Shown here in pieces: positions 1-7,854 of a stretch of DNA of 64,000 nt. The DNA is from Paenibacillus pinihumi DSM 23905 = JCM 16419 (GTDB lineage Bacteria; Bacillota; Bacilli; Paenibacillales; Paenibacillaceae). The notes under the pieces are model-generated. The model saw only the letters and a program-made list of their open reading frames with translations. It did no database searches and had not been told where the DNA came from. The stretch is from assembly GCF_000422505.1 (NCBI RefSeq), contig NZ_AULX01000020.1:62001-126000 (forward strand). The letters are read 5' to 3'. A program made the position numbers and the translations under genes. The number at the start of each line of letters is the position of its first letter. Within the stretch, counting starts at the first letter, position 1.

Positions 1-1055
1 GGCAGGACAGCAAGTGCCGTTGCAAACACAATAACAGTGCCAAGTACGATCAGTTTTCTTTTATGCTTGAGAAGCAGTCCTTGACTCTGAATAGAACGGT
101 CTTCCTTGCTCTTGGGCTCGGGAAGCTGCAGCATGGCATGATCCGGATCTGCTTTCGCCATGTATATCCGGGTAAGCGTCGTAATATAAAGCGGCATAAA
201 AAATAGCGTCGCCAGATAGAAGGATAGTACAGTGCTTTTCAAGGCAACGGTCCTCACAAGACCTGCAAATACCGTCTGCTTCTCCCAGAGGAAATATAGA
301 AGGCCAATCCCGCCCATAAACAATACCAGCAGTAGAATGACAACGATCATGTACAATAGCAATACGGACACGATGACCACAGTTATGCGGATATATCTTT
401 TTTTAAGGAGTGCAACGCTTTTTTTCGCCGCCTTCCAAAAGCTTGCCACCCCCTCGATCACCACAACATGAAGCAAAAAAGTCCAGCGGACATTGAAAAA
501 CAGCATAACACCGAGCACACCGGCAAGCAGCAGTGCTCCTCCGACTGTTTTTGACAGCTCGCCCGAGATAAAATTAGGAATTTCCAAGGAAGGCAGCAGC
601 GTAGCGCCGAATCCCGCACCGAGCGGCAGAAACAGCAGCAGATAGATCGCCCATCCCAGAAATCCATACTTGAACAGCGATGGAAGGTAGGACAGCGATT
701 GCAAAAACGCCGGGATAAGCCCGATCCGCTGTCTTTTGTGACCGTAATAAGAAAGGATAATGAGAACGGAAAACTCTAAAAAAATCAGCAGCGTGGCAAT
801 GGGAACCAAAATCAGCATGCATAACAAGCCATAGCCGCTTATCACAAATTGCAGCAGCTCATAATTGGTTGCACCCGCAAACCCTCCCAGCCGGAGAAGT
901 CCGCGGAATATGAATGAAATCGCCGGAATGAAGATAAATAACGTTAGCGTCTTATAAATTAACTCGAAAACTATGATTTCCCGGTACGTAAAGGCCAGCG
1001 TCCGAAAAATATCGGCAATCTGCTTGTGTATAGGAACCTTATAAGCCTTGCTCAT
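1..1055 (-). CDS. Membrane domain of a glycerophosphodiester phosphodiesterase, partial
   Basis: The reading frame runs off the left edge, so only the N-terminal 351 residues are visible. They start MSKAYKVPIHKQIADIF and contain about seven or eight hydrophobic segments. The last one (near KRKLIVLGTVIVFATALAVL) sits just before the window edge. This resembles the N-terminal GPDPase_memb domain that precedes the extracellular catalytic GDPD domain in Firmicute proteins of about 600 residues. The catalytic part is outside the window, so the enzymatic role (hydrolysis of glycerophosphodiesters, possibly polyglycerol-phosphate polymers) is inferred from the membrane domain alone. The ATG at 1055 has a GCAGGTG ribosome site six bases upstream. 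It could instead be an unrelated polytopic membrane protein. Confidence 0.65.
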   Translation of the reverse strand, partial: MSKAYKVPIHKQIADIFRTLAFTYREIIVFELIYKTLTLFIFIPAISFIFRGLLRLGGFAGATNYELLQFVISGYGLLCMLILVPIATLLIFLEFSVLIILSYYGHKRQRIGLIPAFLQSLSYLPSLFKYGFLGWAIYLLLFLPLGAGFGATLLPSLEIPNFISGELSKTVGGALLLAGVLGVMLFFNVRWTFLLHVVVIEGVASFWKAAKKSVALLKKRYIRITVVIVSVLLLYMIVVILLLVLFMGGIGLLYFLWEKQTVFAGLVRTVALKSTVLSFYLATLFFMPLYITTLTRIYMAKADPDHAMLQLPEPKSKEDRSIQSQGLLLKHKRKLIVLGTVIVFATALAVL

Positions 1056-1653
1056 TATTAACACCTGCTTGTAAAGAGAATTATCCGTGAAGCCAGACTA
1101 CAAAACTGTCAGGTTGAAATATCCTTCATTTTAACATAAAGCTGGAATACTTGTTAGAAGCCCTTCCTCTCTCCAGCAGTGATTTCCTTATCATCCATCA
1201 TGTAGCGTTCTTGCATGGTATATCCTATAATAAAAATTAACCCCGAAATCAAGCTGCAAATTTCACAGATCCCGGCTACGGACAGGGCTTAACGCCTTCG
1301 CCAAGGAGAGATGGATCTTTGCATTGCCTTTCCCCTGTCATTCATAAGGATATTGAAGGCATCTTACGGAAGAAATTATGCTCGCCGTACCCAATCATCA
1401 CTCTTTTGCCGAACGCAGCAGTATAAGCTTGATTGAAGCGAGCCATGAGCCGTTTATATGTATTAAAAGCGGAAATCCTGCCTTCCATGTCATTCGCATT
1501 GAGCAGCCTGTGTGCACGCGTACTTATCAGATTGCGTGGTCCAAGAGCGCCGTTACTTGTCCCAGGCTGCCTGTCTTTTCCGGGATTTTCCCGTTCAACG
1601 CTTTGCCGGAATATCCAAATTATAACCTGAACGATTGAAAGGGGTTGCAAGTC
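1056..1653. other. Intergenic region with a possible interrupted small reading frame
   Basis: This 598-base stretch has no convincing gene. On the minus strand one frame runs from an ATG at 1324, preceded by AGGGGAAAGG, to a stop at 1154. It is broken by a TAA at 1289-1291. After that stop the frame encodes a hydrophobic stretch (GLIFIIGYT) followed by a charged tail, as a one-helix membrane protein would. Overlapping open frames in 1342-1707 on both strands show no recognisable protein features. Confidence 0.3.
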
Positions 1654-2427
1654 ATGATTATTCGTGATGCCGGACAAGAGTTTATAATGATAACCCAGCA
1701 TGAGCACGGACAGCTCTCAGGAGCATTTGCCCGTCATTTTCAACAGCGTTTCTTCATCGATCAGCGCTTCTATGAGGATCTAATGATTGCAGTCAGCGAG
1801 CATGACAGATGCTGGATCGGGCTCGATGATACCCCGATCTGGAATGATGCGGCGTCTGTACCCTACACATTTATCGACTATCCGCTGCTCCCCAAGCTGG
1901 CATTTTACCGATTCGGCATCGATGAGATCGAACAGATGAGTCCCTATGCCGCTCTGCTTTGCAGTCTGCATTTCGCCTCCTTTCTGGACCTTCAGACATC
2001 CGTTCCTCAGGCATTTGTTGACTTTTGCAATGATGAGCAGCGCAGACAGGAGCGAATCCGCTCTCAAATGCCACCTATGGACGAAGATACGATATACGCC
2101 CACTTCCGGTTGCTTCAGCTCTGTGACGATCTGTCCCTTTATGTTTGCCTGAATGAACCCGGCGCTGCCAAGAATGACGAGCATCCCTGGTTCCGGGATG
2201 GCTTCGACAAGGCGCGGGGCTTTGCGGGCGGAGAGCACCAGCAGCCAATGGCCCGGTGGGTGAGTCCGAATGAAATTGCGGTGGCACCATCCATTTTCGA
2301 ACATTCCTTCTCATCCACTTTTCAGTTAAAACGCGTGCCGAAGCCGCTTGTTCACCAGCTTGGCATTGCCCAGGCTTATCAGGAGACAGATTGGACGGTA
2401 CAAGAAGTTGTAATTATAAACGGATAA
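1654..2427 (+). CDS. DUF3891 family protein
   Basis: A 257-residue soluble protein of the DUF3891 family, whose function is unknown. The family signature is visible at the N terminus, MIIRDAGQEFIMITQHEHGQ, followed by LSGAFARHF and a conserved SEHDRCWIGLDDTP segment with HD residues near position 50. I chose the ATG at 1654 because AAAGGGG lies about nine bases upstream. A TTG at 1645 would add three residues but is too close to the ribosome site. The gene stands alone. No signal peptide or membrane segment is present. Family assignment is fairly secure; no role can be deduced. Confidence 0.8.
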   Translation: MIIRDAGQEFIMITQHEHGQLSGAFARHFQQRFFIDQRFYEDLMIAVSEHDRCWIGLDDTPIWNDAASVPYTFIDYPLLPKLAFYRFGIDEIEQMSPYAALLCSLHFASFLDLQTSVPQAFVDFCNDEQRRQERIRSQMPPMDEDTIYAHFRLLQLCDDLSLYVCLNEPGAAKNDEHPWFRDGFDKARGFAGGEHQQPMARWVSPNEIAVAPSIFEHSFSSTFQLKRVPKPLVHQLGIAQAYQETDWTVQEVVIING

Positions 2428-2605
2428 TGGAGAGCTGCGGTTTCAAACATGAAAAATTTTCAGAATGTTCATTTTACACCCCCCTGTGTATACGTTATGC
2501 TTGTAATATAAGGTTTGAACAGCAATGCTTTACGGGGAAGGATTCAAATGAAATTTGATTTCGTTAAGTCATCCTTTTCACTTTTACTACAGGGAGGGGA
2601 AAGCC

Positions 2606-2707
2606 TTGTACGCAACATTGATAGCTGTAATGATGGTCGTTGGAGCTGCAATTATCGTCTATGGCGGCCGCGCAGTTGTAAGATTTGATGAGCAGGACGG
2701 CGAGTAA
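2606..2707 (+). CDS. Small single-helix membrane peptide (33 aa)
   Basis: A very short gene starting with TTG, preceded by an unusually strong ribosome site (AGGGAGGGG at 2591-2599). The product starts MYATLIAVMMVVGAAIIVYG, one hydrophobic helix of about 17 residues, and ends in a short charged tail (RFDEQDGE). It is the only sizeable open unit between DUF3891 and a strong terminator at 2744-2797, so it looks like its own transcription unit. I do not recognise a family. It resembles the class of single-helix regulatory or sporulation peptides of Bacillales, but that is inference only. Confidence 0.55.
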   Translation: MYATLIAVMMVVGAAIIVYGGRAVVRFDEQDGE

Positions 2708-2743
2708 GGCCGGAATTTGAATAGTTATTCCTGACAAGTGTTT

Positions 2744-2797
2744 AAAGATCGCTAACCGCCCGGGCAGTTTGCCGGGCAGAGCGATCTTTTTCTTTTT
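2744..2797 (+). terminator. Rho-independent terminator
   Basis: A nested hairpin: outer arms AAAGATCGCT and AGCGATCTTT, inner arms GCCCGG and CCGGGC, followed by a T-rich run. It ends the transcript of the small membrane peptide. Confidence 0.85.
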
Positions 2798-2864
2798 GCT
2801 GCGGATATTTCAAAGCCTTCTTTAACCCCGACGGCTTTGAGTATTTAGCATCAGCATTTGCCGA

Positions 2865-3002
2865 TTATCCCGCTAATTCATGTGCTTTTTCAAAAACGTG
2901 GCCATATCCGAATAAGCTTTCACTTTTGTCAGTTCCCCACGCTTCATATAACGTAACGGTTTGCCTATGGATTACACTGATGTTGCTTGCATCATAAATG
3001 TC
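2865..3002 (-). pseudogene. Possible fragment of a decayed small protein gene
   Basis: Between stops at 2865 and about 3003 the minus strand keeps one open frame of 45 codons without a usable start. Its sequence is protein-like: it includes QTVTLYEAWGTDK and LFGYGHVFEKAHELAG. It lies just downstream of the esterase stop, on the same strand. The family is unknown. It may be the remnant of a truncated gene or simply a chance open frame. Confidence 0.25.
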
Positions 3003-3015
3003 CTATTGAACAGTA

Positions 3016-3960
3016 TTATGAATGGAACGAGGCTTTCAACGCTGCGGCTGCCTCACGGATAACCGACCGTGCATCCTCATTATCATAAGCCAAATTAAAA
3101 AATTGATGAATCATTCCTTCACAGCATTTGTATTCAACCGCCACCCCTGCTTCCTGCAGCCGCTTGGCATAGGCTTCTCCTTCATCACGCAGCGGATCAT
3201 ATTGTGCAGTAATGACAGTAGCCGGGGGCAGCCCCGACAAATCTGCTGCCAGTAGCGGCGAAGCACTAGTATCCAGTGCATCCTCCCCGCTCCTCAAATA
3301 TTGACTGTAAAACCACCGGATAGAATCGAGTGTAAGCAGGTAGCCTTCCGCGTTTTCTTCCATCGATGGAAAAAGAGTGCTAAAGTCCAGTGATACAGCC
3401 GGATAGATCAGCAGCTGATGGGCAAGTGAAGGGCCGCCCCGCTCCTTGGACAATCTCGTCATCACAGCCGAAAGGTTGCCTCCGGCACTGTCTCCCCCGA
3501 CGGCAATGCGGGAGGGGTCTGCGTTGAGCCGGCCTTCAGCAGCGGCCTGTGCCACCCATTCCAGCGCAGCCCAGGCATCTTCAACTGCTGCCGGAAACGG
3601 ATGCTCCGGAGCAAGCCTGTAATCTACAGAAACGACGATTACCTCAGCATCATTCGTGATCATCCGGCATATGGAGTCATGGCTGTCCAGTCCTCCCAAT
3701 ACGAAGCCTCCACCATGATAAAAAACCAGAACAGGATGCGGTCCTTCCTTCTCAGGTGTATAAATACGGACAGGCAATTCCCCTGCCGGTCCCGGGATCG
3801 TTCGATTCTCATTGCTGCCCACTGTTTCCAGACAGTCTGTCGACCAAGTGAATGTAAAATATTCACGAAGCTTGGCAAGTGTCAGCGGTTCATTTGGCAA
3901 TGCAGCAGCGGCAGCAGCATAACGCTCCAGGAACTCGCGGATTTCAGGATTTAGGCTCAT
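3016..3960 (-). CDS. Alpha/beta hydrolase, HSL-type carboxylesterase
   Basis: A 314-residue cytoplasmic esterase of the hormone-sensitive-lipase (acetyl-hydrolase) family. The oxyanion-hole motif FYHGGGFVLGG is near residue 80, the nucleophile elbow GGDSAGGN near 155. The acid YDPLRDEG and the histidine in GMIHQFFN near 285 complete the triad. The length is typical. GGGGAAGGA lies upstream of the ATG. It is divergent from a TetR regulator, with a palindrome in the shared intergenic region, so control by that regulator is likely. The natural substrate (short-chain acyl esters in this family) cannot be told. Confidence 0.9.
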   Translation of the reverse strand: MSLNPEIREFLERYAAAAAALPNEPLTLAKLREYFTFTWSTDCLETVGSNENRTIPGPAGELPVRIYTPEKEGPHPVLVFYHGGGFVLGGLDSHDSICRMITNDAEVIVVSVDYRLAPEHPFPAAVEDAWAALEWVAQAAAEGRLNADPSRIAVGGDSAGGNLSAVMTRLSKERGGPSLAHQLLIYPAVSLDFSTLFPSMEENAEGYLLTLDSIRWFYSQYLRSGEDALDTSASPLLAADLSGLPPATVITAQYDPLRDEGEAYAKRLQEAGVAVEYKCCEGMIHQFFNLAYDNEDARSVIREAAAALKASFHS

Positions 3961-3994
3961 TGTGTTCCTTCCCCATTTCTTATACGATGGATTT

Positions 3995-4014
3995 GATTGT
4001 TAACGTGAACAATC
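3995..4014. promoter_or_regulatory. Palindromic operator candidate between esterase and TetR gene
   Basis: A 20-base near-perfect inverted repeat with arms GATTGTT and AACAATC around a six-base centre. It lies between the divergent esterase and TetR genes, where an autoregulating TetR dimer would be expected to bind. A possible -10-like TAATAAT lies a little downstream on the plus strand. Confidence 0.5.
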
Positions 4015-4143
4015 TGCAATTTCTATTGTAATAATCGGGAGGAAAGGAACAACCATTAATCTGGCCAGCTCTGTGGAATTTCCGTCATATCCCTCCAATG
4101 TGTAGAATGTTGCGATCATTTCATATGAAAGTGGTGTCCATAA

Positions 4144-4752
4144 TTGCAAAAGAATATGAAGTCAGACCGGCGTGTACGGCGAACCAGCCGCTATATTAGA
4201 GAGGCTTTCCTCCAGCTCATAGCGGAAAAGGGCTACCACGCCATAACCGTACAGGATATTACGACTGCCGCCGACATTAATCGTTCCACCTTTTATTATC
4301 ACTATCGGGATAAGGAAGAACTGCTTGAACACAGTATGAACGATATGATTACTTTAGCCGAGCAGGAAATTATGGCTCCTGCTGCTCTTGAATACCAGGA
4401 GGCAGACAAGTTAACAGCTTATGATCCCAGCCGCTTCTACATCCTTATGTTTGAGCATATCGGCAAACATGCAGAGTTTTATCACGTGATGCTCAAATAT
4501 GTCCCTCTTTTCGCCCAACGCTTCTCCGAAATCATTCAGCAGTTTTACAGGAACAGTATCTCTGCCCTGCAGCCCCGTGAGGAACAGCTCCTTGTATCCC
4601 GCGAATTGCTTACCACCTATGTAACGGGAGCCTATACGGCTGTTATCTTGTCCTGGCTGGAACAGGGCCTTCCCCATCCCCCCGCTTATATGGCCCAGCA
4701 GCTTTCCCGGATTATGATTGATGGCCCTCACCGTGCAGCCGGCCTGCAGTAA
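4144..4752 (+). CDS. TetR/AcrR family transcriptional regulator
   Basis: A 202-residue one-domain repressor. The N-terminal TetR helix-turn-helix spans about residues 14-60, with the hallmark ITVQDITTAADINRSTFYYH followed by YRDKEELLEH. The C-terminal ligand domain begins around residue 75 and is mostly helical, similar to the TetR_C_8 type. I kept the TTG at 4144, which has GTGGTG seven bases upstream. An ATG at 4156 is the alternative and has a weaker site. The gene is divergent from the esterase and probably represses it and itself through the palindrome at 3995-4014. The effector is unknown. Confidence 0.85.
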   Translation: MQKNMKSDRRVRRTSRYIREAFLQLIAEKGYHAITVQDITTAADINRSTFYYHYRDKEELLEHSMNDMITLAEQEIMAPAALEYQEADKLTAYDPSRFYILMFEHIGKHAEFYHVMLKYVPLFAQRFSEIIQQFYRNSISALQPREEQLLVSRELLTTYVTGAYTAVILSWLEQGLPHPPAYMAQQLSRIMIDGPHRAAGLQ

Positions 4753-4860
4753 ATAGCGCAGCTTTAATCTTAGATTTAACTATCAAGGGAACAAAATGTT
4801 CAGCCTAGCGTAATTGGAATTTGTCGTCCTTATAGCACGCGTAAGCTTCGTTTCGCGCAG

Positions 4861-4900
4861 AAAAAAACCGCCATTCCACGAAAAGTGGATTTGGCGGTTT
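4861..4900 (-). terminator. Terminator shared by convergent TetR gene and exporter operon
   Basis: A hairpin with arms AAACCGCCA and TGGCGGTTT plus an inner TTCCAC/GTGGA pairing. On the minus strand it is followed by a run of seven T, so it serves mainly the exporter operon. The plus-strand T-tract is weaker. Confidence 0.85.
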
Positions 4901-4904
4901 CCTT

Positions 4905-6734
4905 TTATTCCTTTCCAGGCAGTACAATCCGTTGATAAAGGTTGACCGTAATCAGGTAGTACACGGAATAAATCATTGTAAATATCGCAACCGGCACCCA
5001 GATCCGATAGTACGGCTCAACCAAAATGAAGGAAAACAAATTCATGCCCACCAGCACATGGGACAGGCCCGCAAGACCGGGAAACAGAAACACCAGCAGC
5101 AGCTCATGCCGGATGGAGCCGGCAAGACGCTCCCTGCGGACGCCGATTTTGCGAAGCATCTGATACCGCTGAATATCCTTCGCCGCTCCTGTCAAAATTT
5201 TGAACATCAAACAGCTCGCCATCATGGTCAGAAATGCTATGCCGAGGAAAAAGCCCATAAATACCGTTCCGCTTGCGATGCCCAAGTAATTTTCATAAAT
5301 GGAGAATTTGCTGTATACCGTCCAGTTGGATTGCGCAGCATCGAGCTTCTCCTGCTCCAGCCGGTCAAGTTCCCGCCACTTTGCCTTATAGCTCAGAAAA
5401 TCTGCGGTTTTGCCAAGTACAATCCGTTGTTCCTTCGAGGCAAGCTCCTCGAACTGCTGCTTATTTACAACGCGATATTCTCCGTATGGCTGGTCATTTG
5501 GGGTCATATCAAGCAGGAACTGGTTCCACTGGGGATCGGGTGAATAATCTCCATTCCAGGAGGACCCGGCAGGAGGCGGTCCCTGAATCCGGATCAGACG
5601 ATTCCAGGATTTGCTGTTGTACTCCTCTTTGATAAGAGGGCGCTGGCTCTCCAGCTCCTCCTGCACAAAGTACAACATTTCATGATCCACCTTATAATGG
5701 TACTCCAGTCTTTCTGTAAAGGTAATGGAGTTCAGCAGCCTCAATTGCTCCTGATTCGGATTGTGCACTTGGGTATCATAGACACTGGAGCTTTCCGCCG
5801 CTACCAGCGCATTGTTCATAAACGCCAATCCGCCGGCAATCGCACCTGCACCAAGAGCAATCAACATCGCTACAGTCGCCAGCATTTTCGTCAGCCCGTG
5901 AATCCGGAAGCTTAACTGTCCGAAAGTAAAGGACTTCATGCCGCGCAACATGCGCTTCTCATTCTTTTTCAGCCGGTCCAGCAGCGCGGGCAGTAAAGCC
6001 ATGAACAGCAAATAGGTGCCCAGCGGTGTCATCACAGTCGCCGTCAGCAGTCCAAGTTCCCGCAGCTGTTCCATGAAGACAAGGCAAAAGTAGCCAATCC
6101 CGAGTGAAATACAACCGGCAATCGTCATCAAGACTCTTGCTGCTCCGCCTCTGGCCGGACGGTCCGCCTGCATATTCCCGTTCAGCAGCTGCAGCACCTG
6201 CCGTCTCGCCAGGCGCAGCCGGTTCCATACCGCAGAAATCAGAAACAGCACTCCGAAAAACAAACAGGTAAACAGTACCGCAGGCCAATACAGCGGATAG
6301 TAGCCTGACAGCTCGATCTCCAGAATATTGGACATCAGATGTCCCACTACGACGGACAGAAGCACCCCAAGCACCGTGCCGATCACAAGAGAGCATACGC
6401 CTACAACAATCGTCTCGATCAGCATCAGCCGCCCGATTTTTTCCTTCCTCGCCCCAAGCATCATATACAGGCCGAATTCCCGCTGTCTGAGCGACAGCAA
6501 AAAGCCGTTCGCATATAATATATAGAAAAAAGTGACCAGCGCCAGCAAAAAAGAGCCTACGCCGTAAACAAGCCGGATGGAGTTAATAACCGCATTTTCC
6601 TTAATAAAACCGGTGTTCCACGCCATCGTCTGAAACATATAAAAAATTGCAATCGACATAACCAGACCTGCCAGAAGGACGATATAGTCCTTGAGCTTGC
6701 TCCTCATGCCGGATACCGCGAGCTGAATCAGCAT
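4905..6734 (-). CDS. BceB-like FtsX-family ABC transporter permease
   Basis: A 609-residue permease of the BceAB/peptide-antibiotic exporter type. It has the expected layout: one helix near residue 20, three helices near 60-170, further helices to about 300, then a large extracytoplasmic loop (about 310-485) and three C-terminal helices. The juxtamembrane SLRQREFGLYMMLGARKEKI is typical of FtsX-type permeases. BceB proteins of Bacillus are about 640 residues, so this one is complete. The ATPase gene lies 11 bases upstream in the same operon. Family members confer resistance to, or sense, cell-wall antibiotics such as bacitracin or lantibiotics. No histidine kinase or regulator is adjacent, so the trigger is unknown. 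Confidence 0.85.
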   Translation of the reverse strand: MLIQLAVSGMRSKLKDYIVLLAGLVMSIAIFYMFQTMAWNTGFIKENAVINSIRLVYGVGSFLLALVTFFYILYANGFLLSLRQREFGLYMMLGARKEKIGRLMLIETIVVGVCSLVIGTVLGVLLSVVVGHLMSNILEIELSGYYPLYWPAVLFTCLFFGVLFLISAVWNRLRLARRQVLQLLNGNMQADRPARGGAARVLMTIAGCISLGIGYFCLVFMEQLRELGLLTATVMTPLGTYLLFMALLPALLDRLKKNEKRMLRGMKSFTFGQLSFRIHGLTKMLATVAMLIALGAGAIAGGLAFMNNALVAAESSSVYDTQVHNPNQEQLRLLNSITFTERLEYHYKVDHEMLYFVQEELESQRPLIKEEYNSKSWNRLIRIQGPPPAGSSWNGDYSPDPQWNQFLLDMTPNDQPYGEYRVVNKQQFEELASKEQRIVLGKTADFLSYKAKWRELDRLEQEKLDAAQSNWTVYSKFSIYENYLGIASGTVFMGFFLGIAFLTMMASCLMFKILTGAAKDIQRYQMLRKIGVRRERLAGSIRHELLLVFLFPGLAGLSHVLVGMNLFSFILVEPYYRIWVPVAIFTMIYSVYYLITVNLYQRIVLPGKE

Positions 6735-6745
6735 CTTTGCTCACC

Positions 6746-7516
6746 TCACTCCCCGCTGCTGCGCGCGGAGCCGTATTCACTGAGCACGCCCAAAATTTCC
6801 TGATAAAAGCTCTCTCTCGGTCCCAATCGAACAATTTCCTTTACCAGCCGTCCATCCTGGATGAACAATATCCGCCTGCAGTAGCTTGCACTCATTGCAT
6901 CATGAGTCACCATCAGAATGGAAATGTTCTGCTCTTCATTCAGCTTCTTCATTGTTTCCAGCAAACTGGTGGCATTTTTCGAATCCAGCGCGCCTGTCGG
7001 CTCGTCCCCAAGCAGCAGAGCAGGCTCATGCACAATCGCCCGGGCGGCTGCCGTACGCTGACGCTGTCCGCCGGAGATTGTCGCCGGATATTTGTCCGCA
7101 AGCTCAGCAATTCCGAGGTTCTCCATCACATGCTTCACCTTTTGCTTAATCTCGGCTGCCGGAACATCTTGCAGGGAAAGAGGCAGCGCAATATTATCAT
7201 GCACCGTCAAATTGTCGAGCAAGTTGAAATCCTGAAATATAAATCCAAGCTGCTTGGCGCGAAAATCGGACAACTGCCCGGATTTCATCCGGGTAATATC
7301 GGTCCCGGCTATCATAACTGTCCCTTCTGTCGCCTGATCCAGAGTGGAAATGACATTCAGCAGTGTCGTTTTCCCGGAGCCTGATGCTCCCATAATACCG
7401 ATGAATTCACCCTCCACCATAGTGAAGGACACATTATTCAAGGCATAAACCTTATTTTCGTGCTTGCCGCCGTACAGCTTCGACACCTGCCTGATATCGA
7501 TTACGGGTTTTGTCAT
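6746..7516 (-). CDS. BceA-like ABC transporter ATP-binding protein
   Basis: The 256-residue ATPase partner of the FtsX-type permease. It has Walker A GASGSGKTT near residue 42, the Q-loop in FIFQDFNLLDNLT, signature SGGQRQRTAAARA, Walker B LLLGDEPTGALD and the H-loop THD. This matches the MacB/LolD/BceA clade (about 250 residues). It is transcribed first, with the permease following immediately. Promoter elements upstream are not clear, and I see no BceR-type binding box. Confidence 0.9.
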   Translation of the reverse strand: MTKPVIDIRQVSKLYGGKHENKVYALNNVSFTMVEGEFIGIMGASGSGKTTLLNVISTLDQATEGTVMIAGTDITRMKSGQLSDFRAKQLGFIFQDFNLLDNLTVHDNIALPLSLQDVPAAEIKQKVKHVMENLGIAELADKYPATISGGQRQRTAAARAIVHEPALLLGDEPTGALDSKNATSLLETMKKLNEEQNISILMVTHDAMSASYCRRILFIQDGRLVKEIVRLGPRESFYQEILGVLSEYGSARSSGE

Positions 7517-7854
7517 TTTTATCAGCTCCTATATTTACCATGTGACTATTGTCTGCATAGCCACACCTGTTCATCGCCGTATTGTTCAAACCGACTTGCG
7601 CCAATCATGCGCTACCTGAACCAATATAGGCGATAGAGCTAAATATAACTTTACCGAACCTTAAATATTTTCTTAAGAATACAGGCACAATTATAAACTT
7701 CTTCTGCCTCCGGGGACTGAAACCCCCTGTACAGCAAGGAATATTGACCATGTAAATTCTTAAGATCCGCCATGATAAAAATCAAATAAATAGTTTCAGC
7801 GGCAAATAAAAGAGAGAGGGCATGATGCCCTCTCTCTTTTATTTGATAACCCAT
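7517..7854. other. Intergenic region, exporter promoter side and LtaS downstream side
   Basis: This 338-base stretch holds the upstream region of the BceAB-like operon and the terminator at 7807-7843. A weak open frame at 7651-7854 overlaps that terminator and is not believable as a gene. Confidence 0.5.
7807..7843 (-). terminator. Terminator of the lipoteichoic acid synthase gene
   Basis: A perfect long inverted repeat, arms AAAAGAGAGAGGGCAT and ATGCCCTCTCTCTTTT. It begins 12 bases after the LtaS stop on the minus strand and carries T/A-rich flanks on both sides. Confidence 0.85.

Noticed and set aside
7651-7854. A 67-codon frame downstream of LtaS
   Set aside because: It contains the LtaS terminator and has no recognisable features.
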